In this document: positions 37,400-47,632 of the stretch, one piece after another | Layout: each line of letters begins with the position of its first letter | How positions within the stretch are numbered: position 1 is the stretch's first letter | Source: Iris pallida | Lineage: Eukaryota; Streptophyta; Magnoliopsida; Asparagales; Iridaceae | Reading direction: 5' to 3' | Length of the DNA stretch: 64,000 bases | Assembly (NCBI GenBank): GCA_029216955.1 | Contig: JANAVB010031417.1 | Coordinates: 20,222,278 to 20,286,277 of the forward strand | Position numbers and translations under genes: made by a program | Notes under the pieces: model-generated | What the model was told of the DNA's origin: nothing | The model's database searches: none | Seen by the model: the letters and a program-made list of their open reading frames with translations, nothing else

Positions 37400-38313
37400 C
37401 CTGTTTTATGTCGCGAACGGACGCTAAGTAGCCTTCGCACCCAGAATGAAGCAGCTTCCGAAAAAAAAATCGCCGAGATCACCATGCAGGCCGACGATGC
37501 TTCACCACACGTATAGCAGAATTCAGGCACTCCAGGTATGCGGAAGGTGACCTTCTTTCCTGCGCAATCGATAGTGGCGTTGCAAGGACCAAGCCAATCC
37601 ATACCTAGTATGATGTCGAAGTCCTTCATATCAAGGACTATCGCATCAAGACCGATCTTCTTACCCCCAATACAGATCATCCCGTCGCCACAGGCTAAAT
37701 TTGTGAGTAGTGGTGTGCCCGAAGGTGTACTTACGCTGAGGTCGAGATCTAATAATATTATAGGAAATTTGTGCTCGACGGCAAAGTCCGCCGATATAAA
37801 ACTATACAAAGCGCCTGAATCAAATAACACATGAGCAGGCACATTATTGAAATTTAGTATATCTGACACTACTGTATCTGATGTCAGCGCTTCGTCTCGA
37901 GTCATGGCGTAGACGCGGCCCTGAGTGTTGGGACGACGATCCTGGCCATTCTGTTGTACGCGTTGAGGAGCTCGAGGAACTGGGCCTCGATTTTGATAAT
38001 TTGGTTGTGGCAGAGCATCTTGTCGTTGCGGTCGGGAACGACAATCTTTAGCGTAGTGTCCCTTTTTCCCATAAGAGTGACAATCTATGTTCAGGGTACG
38101 GCACTCGCTGGCATCGTGTCCGAAGAAATTACATTTTGTACAACGAGGCCTAGTGCTTTGTACTTGGTTGCCCCCGTTGTTCGGATGCTTTGCAGTGTGA
38201 TTGTTGCCTTCCGTATTGCTAGGACGTTTGTCATTGGAGTGGCGCACAACGTCGGCAGCGTCGGAAGGGTTTTCGCTCTCAAGGCGAAGAGCATGATTCA
38301 GAGCCTCGTCCAC
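37400..38313 (-). pseudogene. gag nucleocapsid and aspartic protease (element C)
   Basis: Begins in the late gag. Knuckle 1 CTKCNFFGHDASEC is intact; knuckle 2 reads CHSYGKKGHYAKDC, with Tyr where Cys is expected. A Gln/Pro-rich linker leads to RVYAMTRDEA, then protease with the active-site motif LFDSGALYSFIS and the flap-side LGMDWL. Near 37470 an A-run marks a frame change, after which the pol frame starts at 37370. Protease matures the polyprotein in active relatives; here the chain is frameshifted on both sides. Confidence 0.9.
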
Positions 38314-38355
38314 GGTCTTGTACTCCGGGACCCCGACATGCGCACCGATAGAGCG

Positions 38356-38898
38356 TCACAGACCCACTTCGAACCGTCGCATACGACACTCCTCTGTAGG
38401 CAGAAACTCACTAGCAAATTTTGACAACTTGTTGAATTCTGCGGCGTACTGTTCTACTGTCCGGTTCCCTTGTCTCAACTGCATGAATTCATTCTCCTTT
38501 GCTTGACAAACGGCTGACGGAAGGTACTCGACTTCAAAAGATTTGCGGAACATGGCCCAAGAGATCGGCGCTGAGTTGTTGTCGCGTTGGATCGCTCGCT
38601 TATGCACGGCCCACCAGTCGTGCGCGTTCAACCGTAACTGAAGTTGTGTACAGGCGACTTGCTTTGATTCTTCAATGCCGAGGAGCTCGAAGTGATCTTC
38701 CAGCTCTTCCAACCAGTCGATTGCCATGGAAGGGCCTTCGGTACCGCTGAAGGAAGTGCGGCACACCTTCTTGAATTCTGACACTTCAAAGTTGTACTTT
38801 TTCGGTGCCGTAACGCTCGGGCTCCTCCATGTCGACTTCAATGGGTTGGATCGTCGGCACGGTGGAAGTAGGTGCGGTGGCGGTAGCTGCAGTCGCAA
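38356..38898 (-). pseudogene. gag N-terminal and capsid-like domain (element C)
   Basis: Encodes the retrotransposon-gag domain: FKKVCRTSFSGTEGPSMA, WLEELEDHFELLGIEE, LRLNAHDWWAVHKRA, ISWAMFRKSFEVEYLP, then EFMQLRQGNRTVEQYAAEFNKL and LPTEECRMRRFEVGL. The usual initiator lies upstream in another frame, and the downstream gag continues at 38313 in a different frame, so indels split it. This protein forms the particle shell in active Ty3 elements. Confidence 0.9.
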
Positions 38899-39295
38899 AA
38901 TTTTCGTTGGCCGCTATTGTCTGGATGATCTGCTGCAGGGTATCTAGCTGCTTTTGTTGAAGTTTGGCATGTGCGTCGAAGCGAGCTTCGAACTGGACAT
39001 ATCGTTCCTCTGTCTATTGATGTCGGTTCTTGGACTGGTTCCGCTGCGCCTCCATCATACGCAGCATCCTTTCGATGGTATCGTTAGAAGGTCCGGCCCG
39101 CGAACGACGCGAACTACTAGAGCCGCTGGAAGCGCTCTGCTCTCGCCCGGCCGTGGTTTCCGGCACTTCTGCGATACGAAGGCAAACACATCAGTCACAA
39201 ATTATTATGGACTCATTGTATGGAATAACTTATCTCATCGATGCGAGGTCAAAGGTTTTAAACTCTAGATGCGAGGCCAAAGGATGTAAAGCCGT
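38899..39295 (-). other. Element C leader and damaged gag start
   Basis: Between primer site and readable gag. No continuous frame; an Arg/Ser-rich piece around 39060-39160 may be gag N-terminus or leader. Confidence 0.5.
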
Positions 39296-39307
39296 GCTCT
39301 GATACCA
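39296..39307 (-). promoter_or_regulatory. Primer-binding site, initiator-Met type (element C)
   Basis: Minus strand TGGTATCAGAGC three bases from the 5' LTR. The adjoining tgtaaagccgtgctctg is shared with B1. Confidence 0.93.
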
Positions 39308-39310
39308 TTA

Positions 39311-40899
39311 TGTCACGCCCCGATTCCGTAGAATCGATAGTCGTCCCCCGGGTGTGATGTCGTGCGAACCTAAGTTGCGATCGCACAAGGCATAGTCATA
39401 AGGTTATCCGAATCACAACATCAAGTTAGAGTACGCAGAGAAAATTGAATGACACATTGAAATAGAAGTAAACTTTTTTATTGATAATAAAACTTTATTT
39501 ACATTGACTCCATTACAATCATTGCCACGCAGGCTACAACATGACTCGACTTACAAAACGAACGATGATGAGATAGTCATTCCATACATTACATCCTTTT
39601 TTACAAGCAAAACCATTACAATTTCCACATGTTATCGAAGGAAGTCGAGTCGCCATTTGTCTTCTTTGTACTGAGTGCGGAGTCTTCAAAAAGGAATTTC
39701 AGAACACAAGCCTTCACACGCGGACGAGGCTTCAAAAGGGTTCACGTCGCCTTGAGCTTTAGATGGCACGTCCTTCGTGGTTCGGGGTACCTGCGTGGAG
39801 AGCGAGGATCAGTACATTACACTTTGTACTGGTGCGTGGCTATTTAAGTTCCAAGCTCTCATTTGGTTGAAGAGTTTATATGACTTCGTGCATGAATGTT
39901 TCTAACCATCCTAATGGATTTCAAGCGAACAATGACAAGCATAATGTAAATTACGTTGGAACTTACCCACGGCGGACCGTGTCGCGCCTTTTGAGACTTA
40001 CAATGTTCTTCCTTGTCAGTTGTTATCATTTTTGTATGAAATTTGTGTACGTGAAGGTCACTGGCACCACAAGCCATCTTGGACTATAGCTGGGTTAGAC
40101 GGCGACCCTTTCAGCGTGGGTAGCGAGTCCCGCTACAAGTTCTCCCGACTAACCATATTTTTTTTTTCGTCGAGCACAGCTATCTTTTGCTTCCTCCTAG
40201 GCCGAAACGATCCCGTGCCTCGGGGTATCGCTCGAGGAAGCCATTTCTCGTGCACGAGTTGTCCAATGACCGTGCAAAGATAATTTTTCTTTTAGTTATT
40301 AAGACATAGCCTACATTCTCTTTAAAACCTCAATCATTTTACCGTGTCCGTGCCCTTGCGTTTATTCTTTCATTCGCAACAACATCATAGATTTTCCTAA
40401 GAAGGGGTCGAAAAGAGAAGGGTCAGCCACTCACCTTGAGTTTACTTCAGATAAGAGAACTTGTTGGTCGCGCTAGATGTCGCCTACGCGATTACCTGAA
40501 GTCGCACAAGCAACCGATTAGAACACTGTATTATTCAAGAAGTTCGATAGGAAATGCGAGTTCGAAATGCAAGCCATGAAAACCATCGAAAATATTCACG
40601 AAAATGCATTCAGAAAACAAAGCCAAAACCAATACAAGAGGCGTGAAAAGCAGAGCAACGGGAGGTCTCTCCCGACTCAGCCGCAGAGTCAATCCTTAAG
40701 GCGCAACCCGCTGAATATGGGACTTGGTTCCGAAGAAGTCACTCCATAACGAGGAATGGACCTTAATTCAACCGTTCCCGTTCGATCGACTCGATCGATC
40801 CCGACCTATCGGTCCCGACCGAATCGATAGCGACAGTGTTCCTTTCTCGCGCACCCCGTGGACGGAGTACGGGGCACGATGTAGGGACGGGGCACTACA
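39311..40899 (-). repeat. Element C 5' LTR (complete)
   Basis: 1589 bp from tgtcacgccccgattcc to gggacggggcactaca, with TSD cattt after it. Includes tcctaggccgaaacgatccc, the counterpart of a B1/B2 LTR block, and an AATAAA-type stretch near 39485 (sense strand). Confidence 0.93.
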
Positions 40900-40904
40900 C
40901 ATTT

Positions 40905-41317
40905 TACTCTCTCACTCTCTCTCCTCCCCCCTCCGGCGCTCTCACTCTCTCCGGCGCTCTTACTCTCTCCGGCGACTCTCACTCTCTCCGACGACTCTCC
41001 TCCCTCTCCGGTACGTGACTCTCCCTCTCCCTCTCTCTCTCTCTCCGGCTGTTTTGGTTGTTGGTGGTTGGGGGGTGCGGGTGGCTCGGGGGGAGGTAAG
41101 GGGGATGCGGGTGGTTGGGGGTGAGTGGGGGGTGGCTGGGGGGGTGGGGCAGGGGGGACGAGGGCGGCTGGGGGAGGGGAGCTAGGGTTAGGGTTCATTT
41201 CCTTCCATTTTACTCTATCACTCTCTCCTCTCCCCTCCGGCGCTCTCACTCTCTCCGGCGCTCTCACTCTCTCCGGCGACTCTCCTCCCTCTCCGGTATG
41301 TGGTACTCTTCCCCTTC

Positions 41318-41356
<39 letters not shown>

Positions 41357-41713
41357 GCTGTTTTGGTTGGTGGTTGGGGGGGTGCGCATGACTCGGGGGG
41401 AGGGGCAGGGGGGATGCGGGTGGTTCGGGGGTGAGTGGGGGGTGGCTGGGGGGGTGGGACAGGGGGACGAGGACGGCTGGGGGAGGGTAGCTAGGGGTAG
41501 GGTTCGGGTTATGGGTGGGTATGTGTGGGCGGCTGGGGGAGGGAAGCAGGGGGGAGGGGAGGGTTAGGGTTCGGGTTAGGGGTGGTGTAGGGGGGCTTGG
41601 TCAGGGGCACCGATAGTGCCAAAAAATCTGATAATTTAGTAATAATTATTTGTTTTCCGACACCGAATAATGTGATACTCCGATTCGAACGCACTGATAG
41701 TGCCGATATTTGT
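40905..41713. repeat. CACTA D: duplicated C/T-rich and G-rich block
   Basis: Two tandem copies of a ~310-bp unit (about 40905-41215 and 41213-41530). Each has a ctctctcactctc / ctccggcg half and a G-rich half such as ggtggctgggggggtgggg. A third, partial G-rich repeat runs to about 41600. It follows the left terminal block of D directly once C is removed and may be a 5' leader. ORFs here shift through all frames and are artefacts. Confidence 0.75.
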
Positions 41714-42292
41714 TGTCACGACCCGCACCCTGATTAGGGGCACGAGAAGTGGGTACGTCCAGCCTACGCCGCAGCATCGGCGGTAGAACGCTGTCTAGGT
41801 CATCTAGAATACTACAACTAAACAGATAAAGGTACCTGTACAGTATATACACTTCGAATAGAGGTGACATAGCAATACAGTCTCAATCACAAATGTAAAA
41901 CTAAGGTAGATAGCATGGAAAGGAAATATGATAGATGAAGCAAGAATAAGTTCAAGATCCACACAAGTCCAAAACTAAACGTAACATCACAGAATAATAT
42001 ATAATACTACATTCTAAAATCTAAAGCTGGATCGCAGTCCAGTCAAGCCTAACAAGTGCTAACTACTCAGGGAGTATAAAATCTAGTGGCCAATCTATCA
42101 GGCCACTGCCCTGGCCTGAGTCTCCATCTGTCTCAGAAACATCTATAAAATATCATAACGGTATCCTGTCAGGAAAATGAGCAAGTACAAACACTAACAG
42201 CAGTTCCATGTGAATTGACAAGTTCTATAAGAGACAGTGTAATGAAATACAAGACAAAGATATAGGCGACTTGGGAACCATTCGAAAGCCGA

Positions 42293-42331
42293 GTTACAAC
42301 CCTTAAACCAAACAAGGACCAGGGTTGTAAC
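42293..42331. promoter_or_regulatory. Conserved inverted repeat in LTR A'
   Basis: Third copy of the gttacaaccc/gggttgtaac pair; the loop has one or two changes while both stem arms are intact. Confidence 0.55.
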
Positions 42332-43084
42332 CCTTCTTTCAAACAGGACTTAGTCTCAATCATAGTACAGTATAAAGGCAGGTAGAGCATGTGAGTAACT
42401 GTATATCATGCATGGTGAGAAAGTACTGAATATAGACAGAACAGGATATATGACAGGAAAAGTAAATATAAAATGTGCCTCGAATATTAAAGCCTAATGT
42501 GATCGGTATGGGTCAAGCATCAGGCTTCCAGCCGACCGGCTACAAGTACGTGGACTCGGCCCGGCCGGGATGGTAAGCTATGGAGCAAGTAGTAGCACAG
42601 GTCAGGCTATACCCATCGTGAGGTGAGGGTATAGCTATGATACAAGTAGTAACTCAAGGTGGGTATTGATCACACTATCTATAATATTTTCCATTCCCCG
42701 AATAGTATACGGATCCGGACATAGCACGTCATGACGCGGGATTTCCAAAGAGGGGAGCAAGTCCTCTTCAGGAATCGGCGTCAATACAAGTACGAGAATC
42801 AAGACTAAACAAGTACCAGTATCCCAAGAAATCCAGGAATGACATCTCATGACAGGAATCCGACAATACTAGTCCGTGCACTATCGTGTCTGAGAATCAA
42901 GTAAGACACTACGACTGAATCGGATATAGCAAATATCAAGACAATGAAAACTATCAGTGAATGTACTCGCCTGCTGTCCTGAGCTGTATGGTATATCAAT
43001 GCTCAGAGCGGTATCAGAAGACCTAAATATGAGATACTGTAAGTTAATTTAGGTTTAAACAAGTTTAGGAATGATTTACAATGA

Positions 43085-43450
43085 ATGATATGCAATCTAG
43101 GTCAAACTAGGTCTCACTGAGTCACACTAAGTCCTGTCAATTCAATCTAGGTCAAATCAAGTTATATCAAGTCAATCTAAGCCTAACCAAGTCAATCCTA
43201 GGTCATACCAGGTATCACGGGTCAAAACAAGTCGAAGAAAGTCAAACGGGATCAAGAGTTGGCCTACAGTTGACTTTTGGTCAACTGGTCAACTCTGGTC
43301 AACTCTAGGTCAAACTGGTCAAATATTGACTAACAGTTGATTTTTGGTCAACTGGCCAACTCTGGTCAACTCTAGTTTGGATTTGGTGAAATCTAGACAA
43401 AGTGTTGACTCACGGTTGACTTTTGGGTAAAAAGTCAACTCTGGGTCAAC
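43085..43450. promoter_or_regulatory. TTGAC (W-box core) array in LTR A'
   Basis: About twenty GTCAA/TTGAC cores in ~365 bp, rearranged relative to the A copies, with ggtcaactctggtcaactc-type runs. The array is kept although unit order differs. Confidence 0.5.
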
Positions 43451-43554
43451 CGAGCCAAAAATCGGCTCAAATATGACATTTGTGGGGTGTACCCAACATG
43501 CCACCCAAGTTTCAAGTCAATCCGACTACCCGAACTCCGATTCATTCTCAAACT

Positions 43555-44017
43555 CCTATTCTCCTTCTCATTCTCCTTCCTATTCTCCTTCCTCATTCTC
43601 CTTCTCATTCTCCTTCCCATTCTTCTTCCTCATTCTCCTTCCCATTCTCCTTCCTATTCTCCTTCCTCATTCTCCTTCCCATTCTCCTTCTCATTCTCCT
43701 TCCTATTCTCCTTCCTATTCTCCTTCCTCATTCTCCTTCCCATTCTCCTTCCTATTCTCCTTCCTCATTCTCCTTCCTATTCTCCTTCTCATTCTCCTTC
43801 CTATTCTCCTTCCTCATTCTCCTTCCTATTCTCCTTCCTCATTCTCCTTCCTATTCTCCTTCTCATTCTCCTTCCTATTCTCCTTCCTCATTCTCCTTCC
43901 TATTCTCCTTCCTCATTCTCCTTCCCATTCTCCTTCCTATTCTCCTTCCTCATTCTTCTTCCCATTCTCCTTCCTATTCTCCTTCCCATTCTCCTTCCTA
44001 TTCTCCTTCCTATTCTG
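43555..44017 (+). repeat. 12-bp polypyrimidine minisatellite
   Basis: About 38 units of ctccttcctatt / ctccttcccatt / ctccttctcatt. The plus strand is pyrimidine apart from one A per unit. All three plus frames stay open because the 12-bp unit has no stops. Confidence 0.95.
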
Positions 44018-45337
44018 ACACATACATATCTATATATATATACAGACACATACACACATATATATAAATACACACTCTCAACACCACTACCACTCTCCTC
44101 TACACACACAAATACACATGTATATATATATATATATATACCTCTCTAAAAAGGATAAATCCATAAATAATCCTTAAACTATATTTCTAGGAAAAATCTA
44201 CAAATTTATGGGCAAATGGAAGAGGATATTCCCCTCTTCATTTAATGTGGAAGAACTATATGCAAAAGAGAATTAATGGAGAAAATATGAACATACCTAG
44301 ATGTAGGTTGGAGGAAGAAGAAGAAGCTTGAGGAGAAAATGAAATTGGAAGAGAGAGAGAGTGAGTGACTTAGTGGAGAAGAAAGATTGGGGGGGGGGGG
44401 GGCTGCCTATAGGTGGCCGGCCAACATGGTTGGGTGAGGGGCACTTGTAAATTACAAGTTTGCCCCTCCCTAAGCCTAATATTAATTAAATTCCAAATTA
44501 GGTTTAGGAAGTTGCTAAAAATAAATAAAAATCATAATTAAACTAAATTACTCATGGAAAACTAGTCCAAACTCTTAAACCCTAATTTTTAGTGTGGTGG
44601 GCCATGGTTAGCTAACAGGCTAATTACAGCTCAAGTCGAAATTCACCGGGGTCCCGAATTAACTCGGAATGCGATAAAATTCGAACCCGACTCCTATAAT
44701 AATTAAATAATATTATTCATGAAATAAAATTCCTAAAAATAATATAAAATGGAAAATTACCATTTTACCCCTAACTGGAAAAAGTGAGGGTGATATTTGT
44801 AACAAGTAGTTTTGTTGGTTGGTTAATTGGTAACATGATGATCGAGACATATAGTCCCTGCAGCCATTCGACTGGCGAGGCAGAAACTATGGTATGACAT
44901 GGTGATCAGGACATAGTCCCTGCAGCCATTCGACTGGCGAGGCAGAATCTATGTAGCCGTAGATAAAGTTGACTGTCCTCCGACCCTCATCCCTCGACAA
45001 TGATGATATGACAACCTATCACTATATCTTATATAGTAGTAGATGATGTCTTAGTATTACATTATGTGAGTTCATCTTGATTCTGTTACATTCTTCAGAT
45101 ACTAGATACGATAAGAACGTATACTACACCATATGTACAGCACATAGATGATTTACACTAATGTATGCTAGAATGAATTTTGGGTTGTGTTCTGAGCCAT
45201 CCGTTCTCACACTTGGCAAAAAATCGAATTTTTTATACTTTATCTGCTTTCGAAAATGTACTCAAATTATATGATGGTTTCTTTAGTTAGCTTGCTTATG
45301 TTACAATTATATTATTTGTGAATATCGATCTTACCAG

Positions 45338-45610
45338 ATGGCACCCATGACCCGAGGAGCGGTACGTCGTTTGAGGGAAACAGTGAATGCTGAGGTGGCT
45401 CCTCCTACTATTAAGGAGGAAGTTGCACCGGTAGCTAGTGAGACTGGGAGTTCTATTCATCCAGCACCGATAGCTAGTGAGACCGGGAGTTCTATTCATG
45501 CAGCACTTGAAATGGACTATATCTCTCCTGCCGCCGTCGATCCCACTTATTCGGGGTGGTTGCGTGATCGTATCACTGAGCGTTTGCGTGAGCTGCGTGG
45601 TTCTCATTAG
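45338..45610 (+). CDS. Small acidic ORF in CACTA D, unknown
   Basis: 90 codons starting right after a splice-acceptor-like ttaccag. N-terminus MAPMTRGAVRRLRETV, then PPTIKEEVAPV, a tandem duplication around ASETGSSIH, and a C-terminus with GWLRDRITERLREL that could be helical. Its start resembles MPPKIQGSRLREAQ at 47519, and its WLR tail resembles that of the frame at 48357-48653. I do not recognise the family. It could be a captured gene exon or a relic of a transposon protein. Confidence 0.4.
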   Translation: MAPMTRGAVRRLRETVNAEVAPPTIKEEVAPVASETGSSIHPAPIASETGSSIHAALEMDYISPAAVDPTYSGWLRDRITERLRELRGSH

Positions 45611-46534
45611 CTATTAGTATTTATTTATATTGGACTATTTGTATTGGGTTATTTTTGTATTAGACTATTTGTATTGGACTACATATATGAATTAGTACTG
45701 TGTCAATCTCTGGATTGCATTGGACTACGACATGGTGATCAGGACATAGTCCCTGCAGCCATTCGACTGGCGAGGCAAAAACTATGTAGCCGTAGATGAA
45801 GTTGACTGTCCTCCGACCCTCATCCCTCGGCAATGATGATACGACAACATATCACTATATCTTATATAGTAGTAGATGATATTTTATTATTACATTATGT
45901 GAGTTCATCTTGATTCTGTTACATTCTTCAGATACTAGATACTAGATTCGATAAGAACGTATACTACACCATATGTACAGAACATAGATGATTCACATTA
46001 ATGTATGCTAGAATGAATTTTGGGTTGTGTTCTGAGCCATCCGTTCTCACACTTAAAACACATATGAATTAGAACTATGTGTCAATCTTTGTTTTTGTAT
46101 TTTCGGCGAACCCAGGGATTGGATTCTGTATTTTGTATTTTGGATTCTATATTTTGGCTCCAACTCCATTTGCATTAATCTACGGTACGACATGGTGATC
46201 AGAACATAGTCCCTGCAGCCATTCGACTGGCGAGGCAGAAACTATGTAGCCGTAGATAAAATTGACTGTCCTCCGACCCTCATCCCTCGGCAATGATGAT
46301 ATGACAACCTATCACTATATCTTATATAGTAGTAGATGATGTCTTAGTATTACATTATGTGAGTTCATCTTGATTCTGTTACATTCTTCAGATACTAGAT
46401 ACGATAAGAACATATACTACACCATATCTACAGAACATAATGATCCACACTAATGTATGCTAGAATAAATTTTGGGTTGTGTTCTGAGCCATCCGTTCTC
46501 ACACTTAAATAGATATGAATTAGTACTGTGAGAG

Positions 46535-46705
46535 CGCCGGAGAGAGTGAGAGCGCCGGAGGGGGGAAGGAGAGAGAGTGAGAGAGTAAAATGGGGGGAAA
46601 TGAATTGGTGGGGGAATATAATTAGAAGTTAGCGATGTCCATACTAACGTCGCTAAATTAGTCGCTATTAGTGACGTCATAGCGACGTTTCGCGACGACT
46701 AGCTC
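46535..46705 (-). repeat. Inverted piece of the D left end inside D
   Basis: Reverse complement of the junction formed when element C is removed: GCGACG subterminal motifs, then cattttactctctcactctc and ctccggcgctctcac. It interrupts the fourth 330-bp module, replacing its start. Confidence 0.8.
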
Positions 46706-47518
46706 ATGTAACTATGTAGCCGTAGATGAAGTTGACTGTCCTCCGACCCTCATCCCTCGGCAATGATCATACGACAACCTATCACTATATCTTATATAGT
46801 AGTAGATGATATTTTAGTATTACATTATGTGAGTTCATCTTGATTCTGTTACATTCTTCAGATACTAGATACTAGATTCGATAAGAACGTATACTACACC
46901 ATATGTACAGAACATAGATGATTCACACTAATATATGCTAGAATGAATTTTGGGTTGTGTTCTGAGCCATCCGTTCTCACACTTAAAACACATATGAATT
47001 AGTACAGTGTGTCAATCTTTGTTTTTGTATTTTCGGCGAACCCAGGGATTGGATTCTGTATTTTGTATTTTGGATTCTGTATTTTGCCTCCAGCTTCAGC
47101 TCCATTTGCATAAATCTACGGTACGACATGGTGATCAGGACATAGTCCCTGCAGCCATTCGACTGGCGAGGCAGAAACTATGTAGCCGTAGATAAAGTTG
47201 ACTGTCCTTCGACCCTCATCCATCGGCAATGATGATACGACAACCTATTACTATATCTAATATTGTAGTAGATGATGTTTTAGTATTACATTATGTGAGT
47301 TCATCTTGATTCTGTTATATCCTTCAGATACTAGATTCGATAAAAACATATACTACACCATATGTACATAACATAGATGATTCACACTAATGTATGCTAG
47401 AATAAATTTTGGGTTGTGTTCTGAGCCATCCGTTCTCACACTTAGAGAAAAATTAAATTTTCTGTATTTTATCTGCTTTCGAAAATGTACTCAAACGAGA
47501 TGGCACCCGTTCTCACAG

Positions 47519-47632
47519 ATGCCACCTAAGATCCAAGGATCTCGCTTGAGGGAGGCACAGATGGCTGTGAAAGAGGAGGTGGCTCCAGCTCTAGAGGGCA
47601 GTTCCACCGAGAGAAGTTTATCGAAATTGTAA
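47519..47632 (+). pseudogene. Second copy of the small ORF, truncated
   Basis: 37 codons, MPPKIQGSRLREAQMAVKEE and so on, similar to the N-terminus at 45338. It runs into the fold-back at 47621 and stops at 47632. Confidence 0.4.

Larger units (their letters stand above)
5459..40899 (-). mobile_element. Ty3 chromovirus (Tekay/Del-like) element C, with nested insertions
   Basis: LTRs begin TGTAGTGCCCCGTCCC in the sense (minus) direction and end CGGGGCGTGACA. TSD cattt is perfect (5454-5458, 40900-40904). The right (5') LTR is 39311-40899 (1589 bp). The left (3') LTR is 5459-6490 plus 31346-31903 (1590 bp after removing insert B1). The primer site is 39296-39307, and gag-pol runs minus from 38898 to 31959 with solo LTR H inside integrase. 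Without inserts C is about 8.05 kb, normal for this clade. The chromodomain-like tail and the TTTCGAGGACGAAAC block next to the 3' LTR support Tekay/Del. It is dead: several stops and frameshifts. Confidence 0.92.
41714..44795 (-). mobile_element. Solo LTR A' in CACTA D
   Basis: tgtcacgacccgcaccctg to gtgagggtgata, with TSD tttgt on both sides (41709-41713, 44796-44800). 3082 bp; the outer parts match the element A LTRs. The middle differs: it has a polypyrimidine minisatellite instead of the A minisatellite. No internal region, so it formed by LTR-LTR recombination. Confidence 0.92.
44801..47515. repeat. CACTA D: ~330-bp modules repeated five times
   Basis: A core from ctatgtagccgtagat to ccatccgttctcacact occurs at about 44951-45220, 45783-46056, 46244-46508, 46710-46986 and 47179-47445. 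Most copies are preceded by gacatggtgatcaggacat and ctgcagccattcgactggcg. Copies 1 and 5 are followed by an ATG frame (45338, 47519); copies 2-4 by tattttcggcgaacccagg or a truncation. This is tandem duplication of a regulatory-plus-exon unit inside the transposon. Confidence 0.85.

Noticed and set aside
40806..41267. 153-codon Pro/Glu-rich minus-strand frame crossing 40899
   Set aside because: It spans the element C/D boundary and the C/T repeats, so it cannot be an ancestral gene.
41165..41580. agggttaggg stretches that resemble telomere repeat
   Set aside because: Only two to three units in a larger G-rich tandem block; no extended telomeric array.
43473..44149. Three overlapping frames of 181-220 codons rich in Ser, Phe, Pro, Leu
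   Set aside because: They are the same 12-bp minisatellite read in three frames; the repeat unit simply lacks stop codons.
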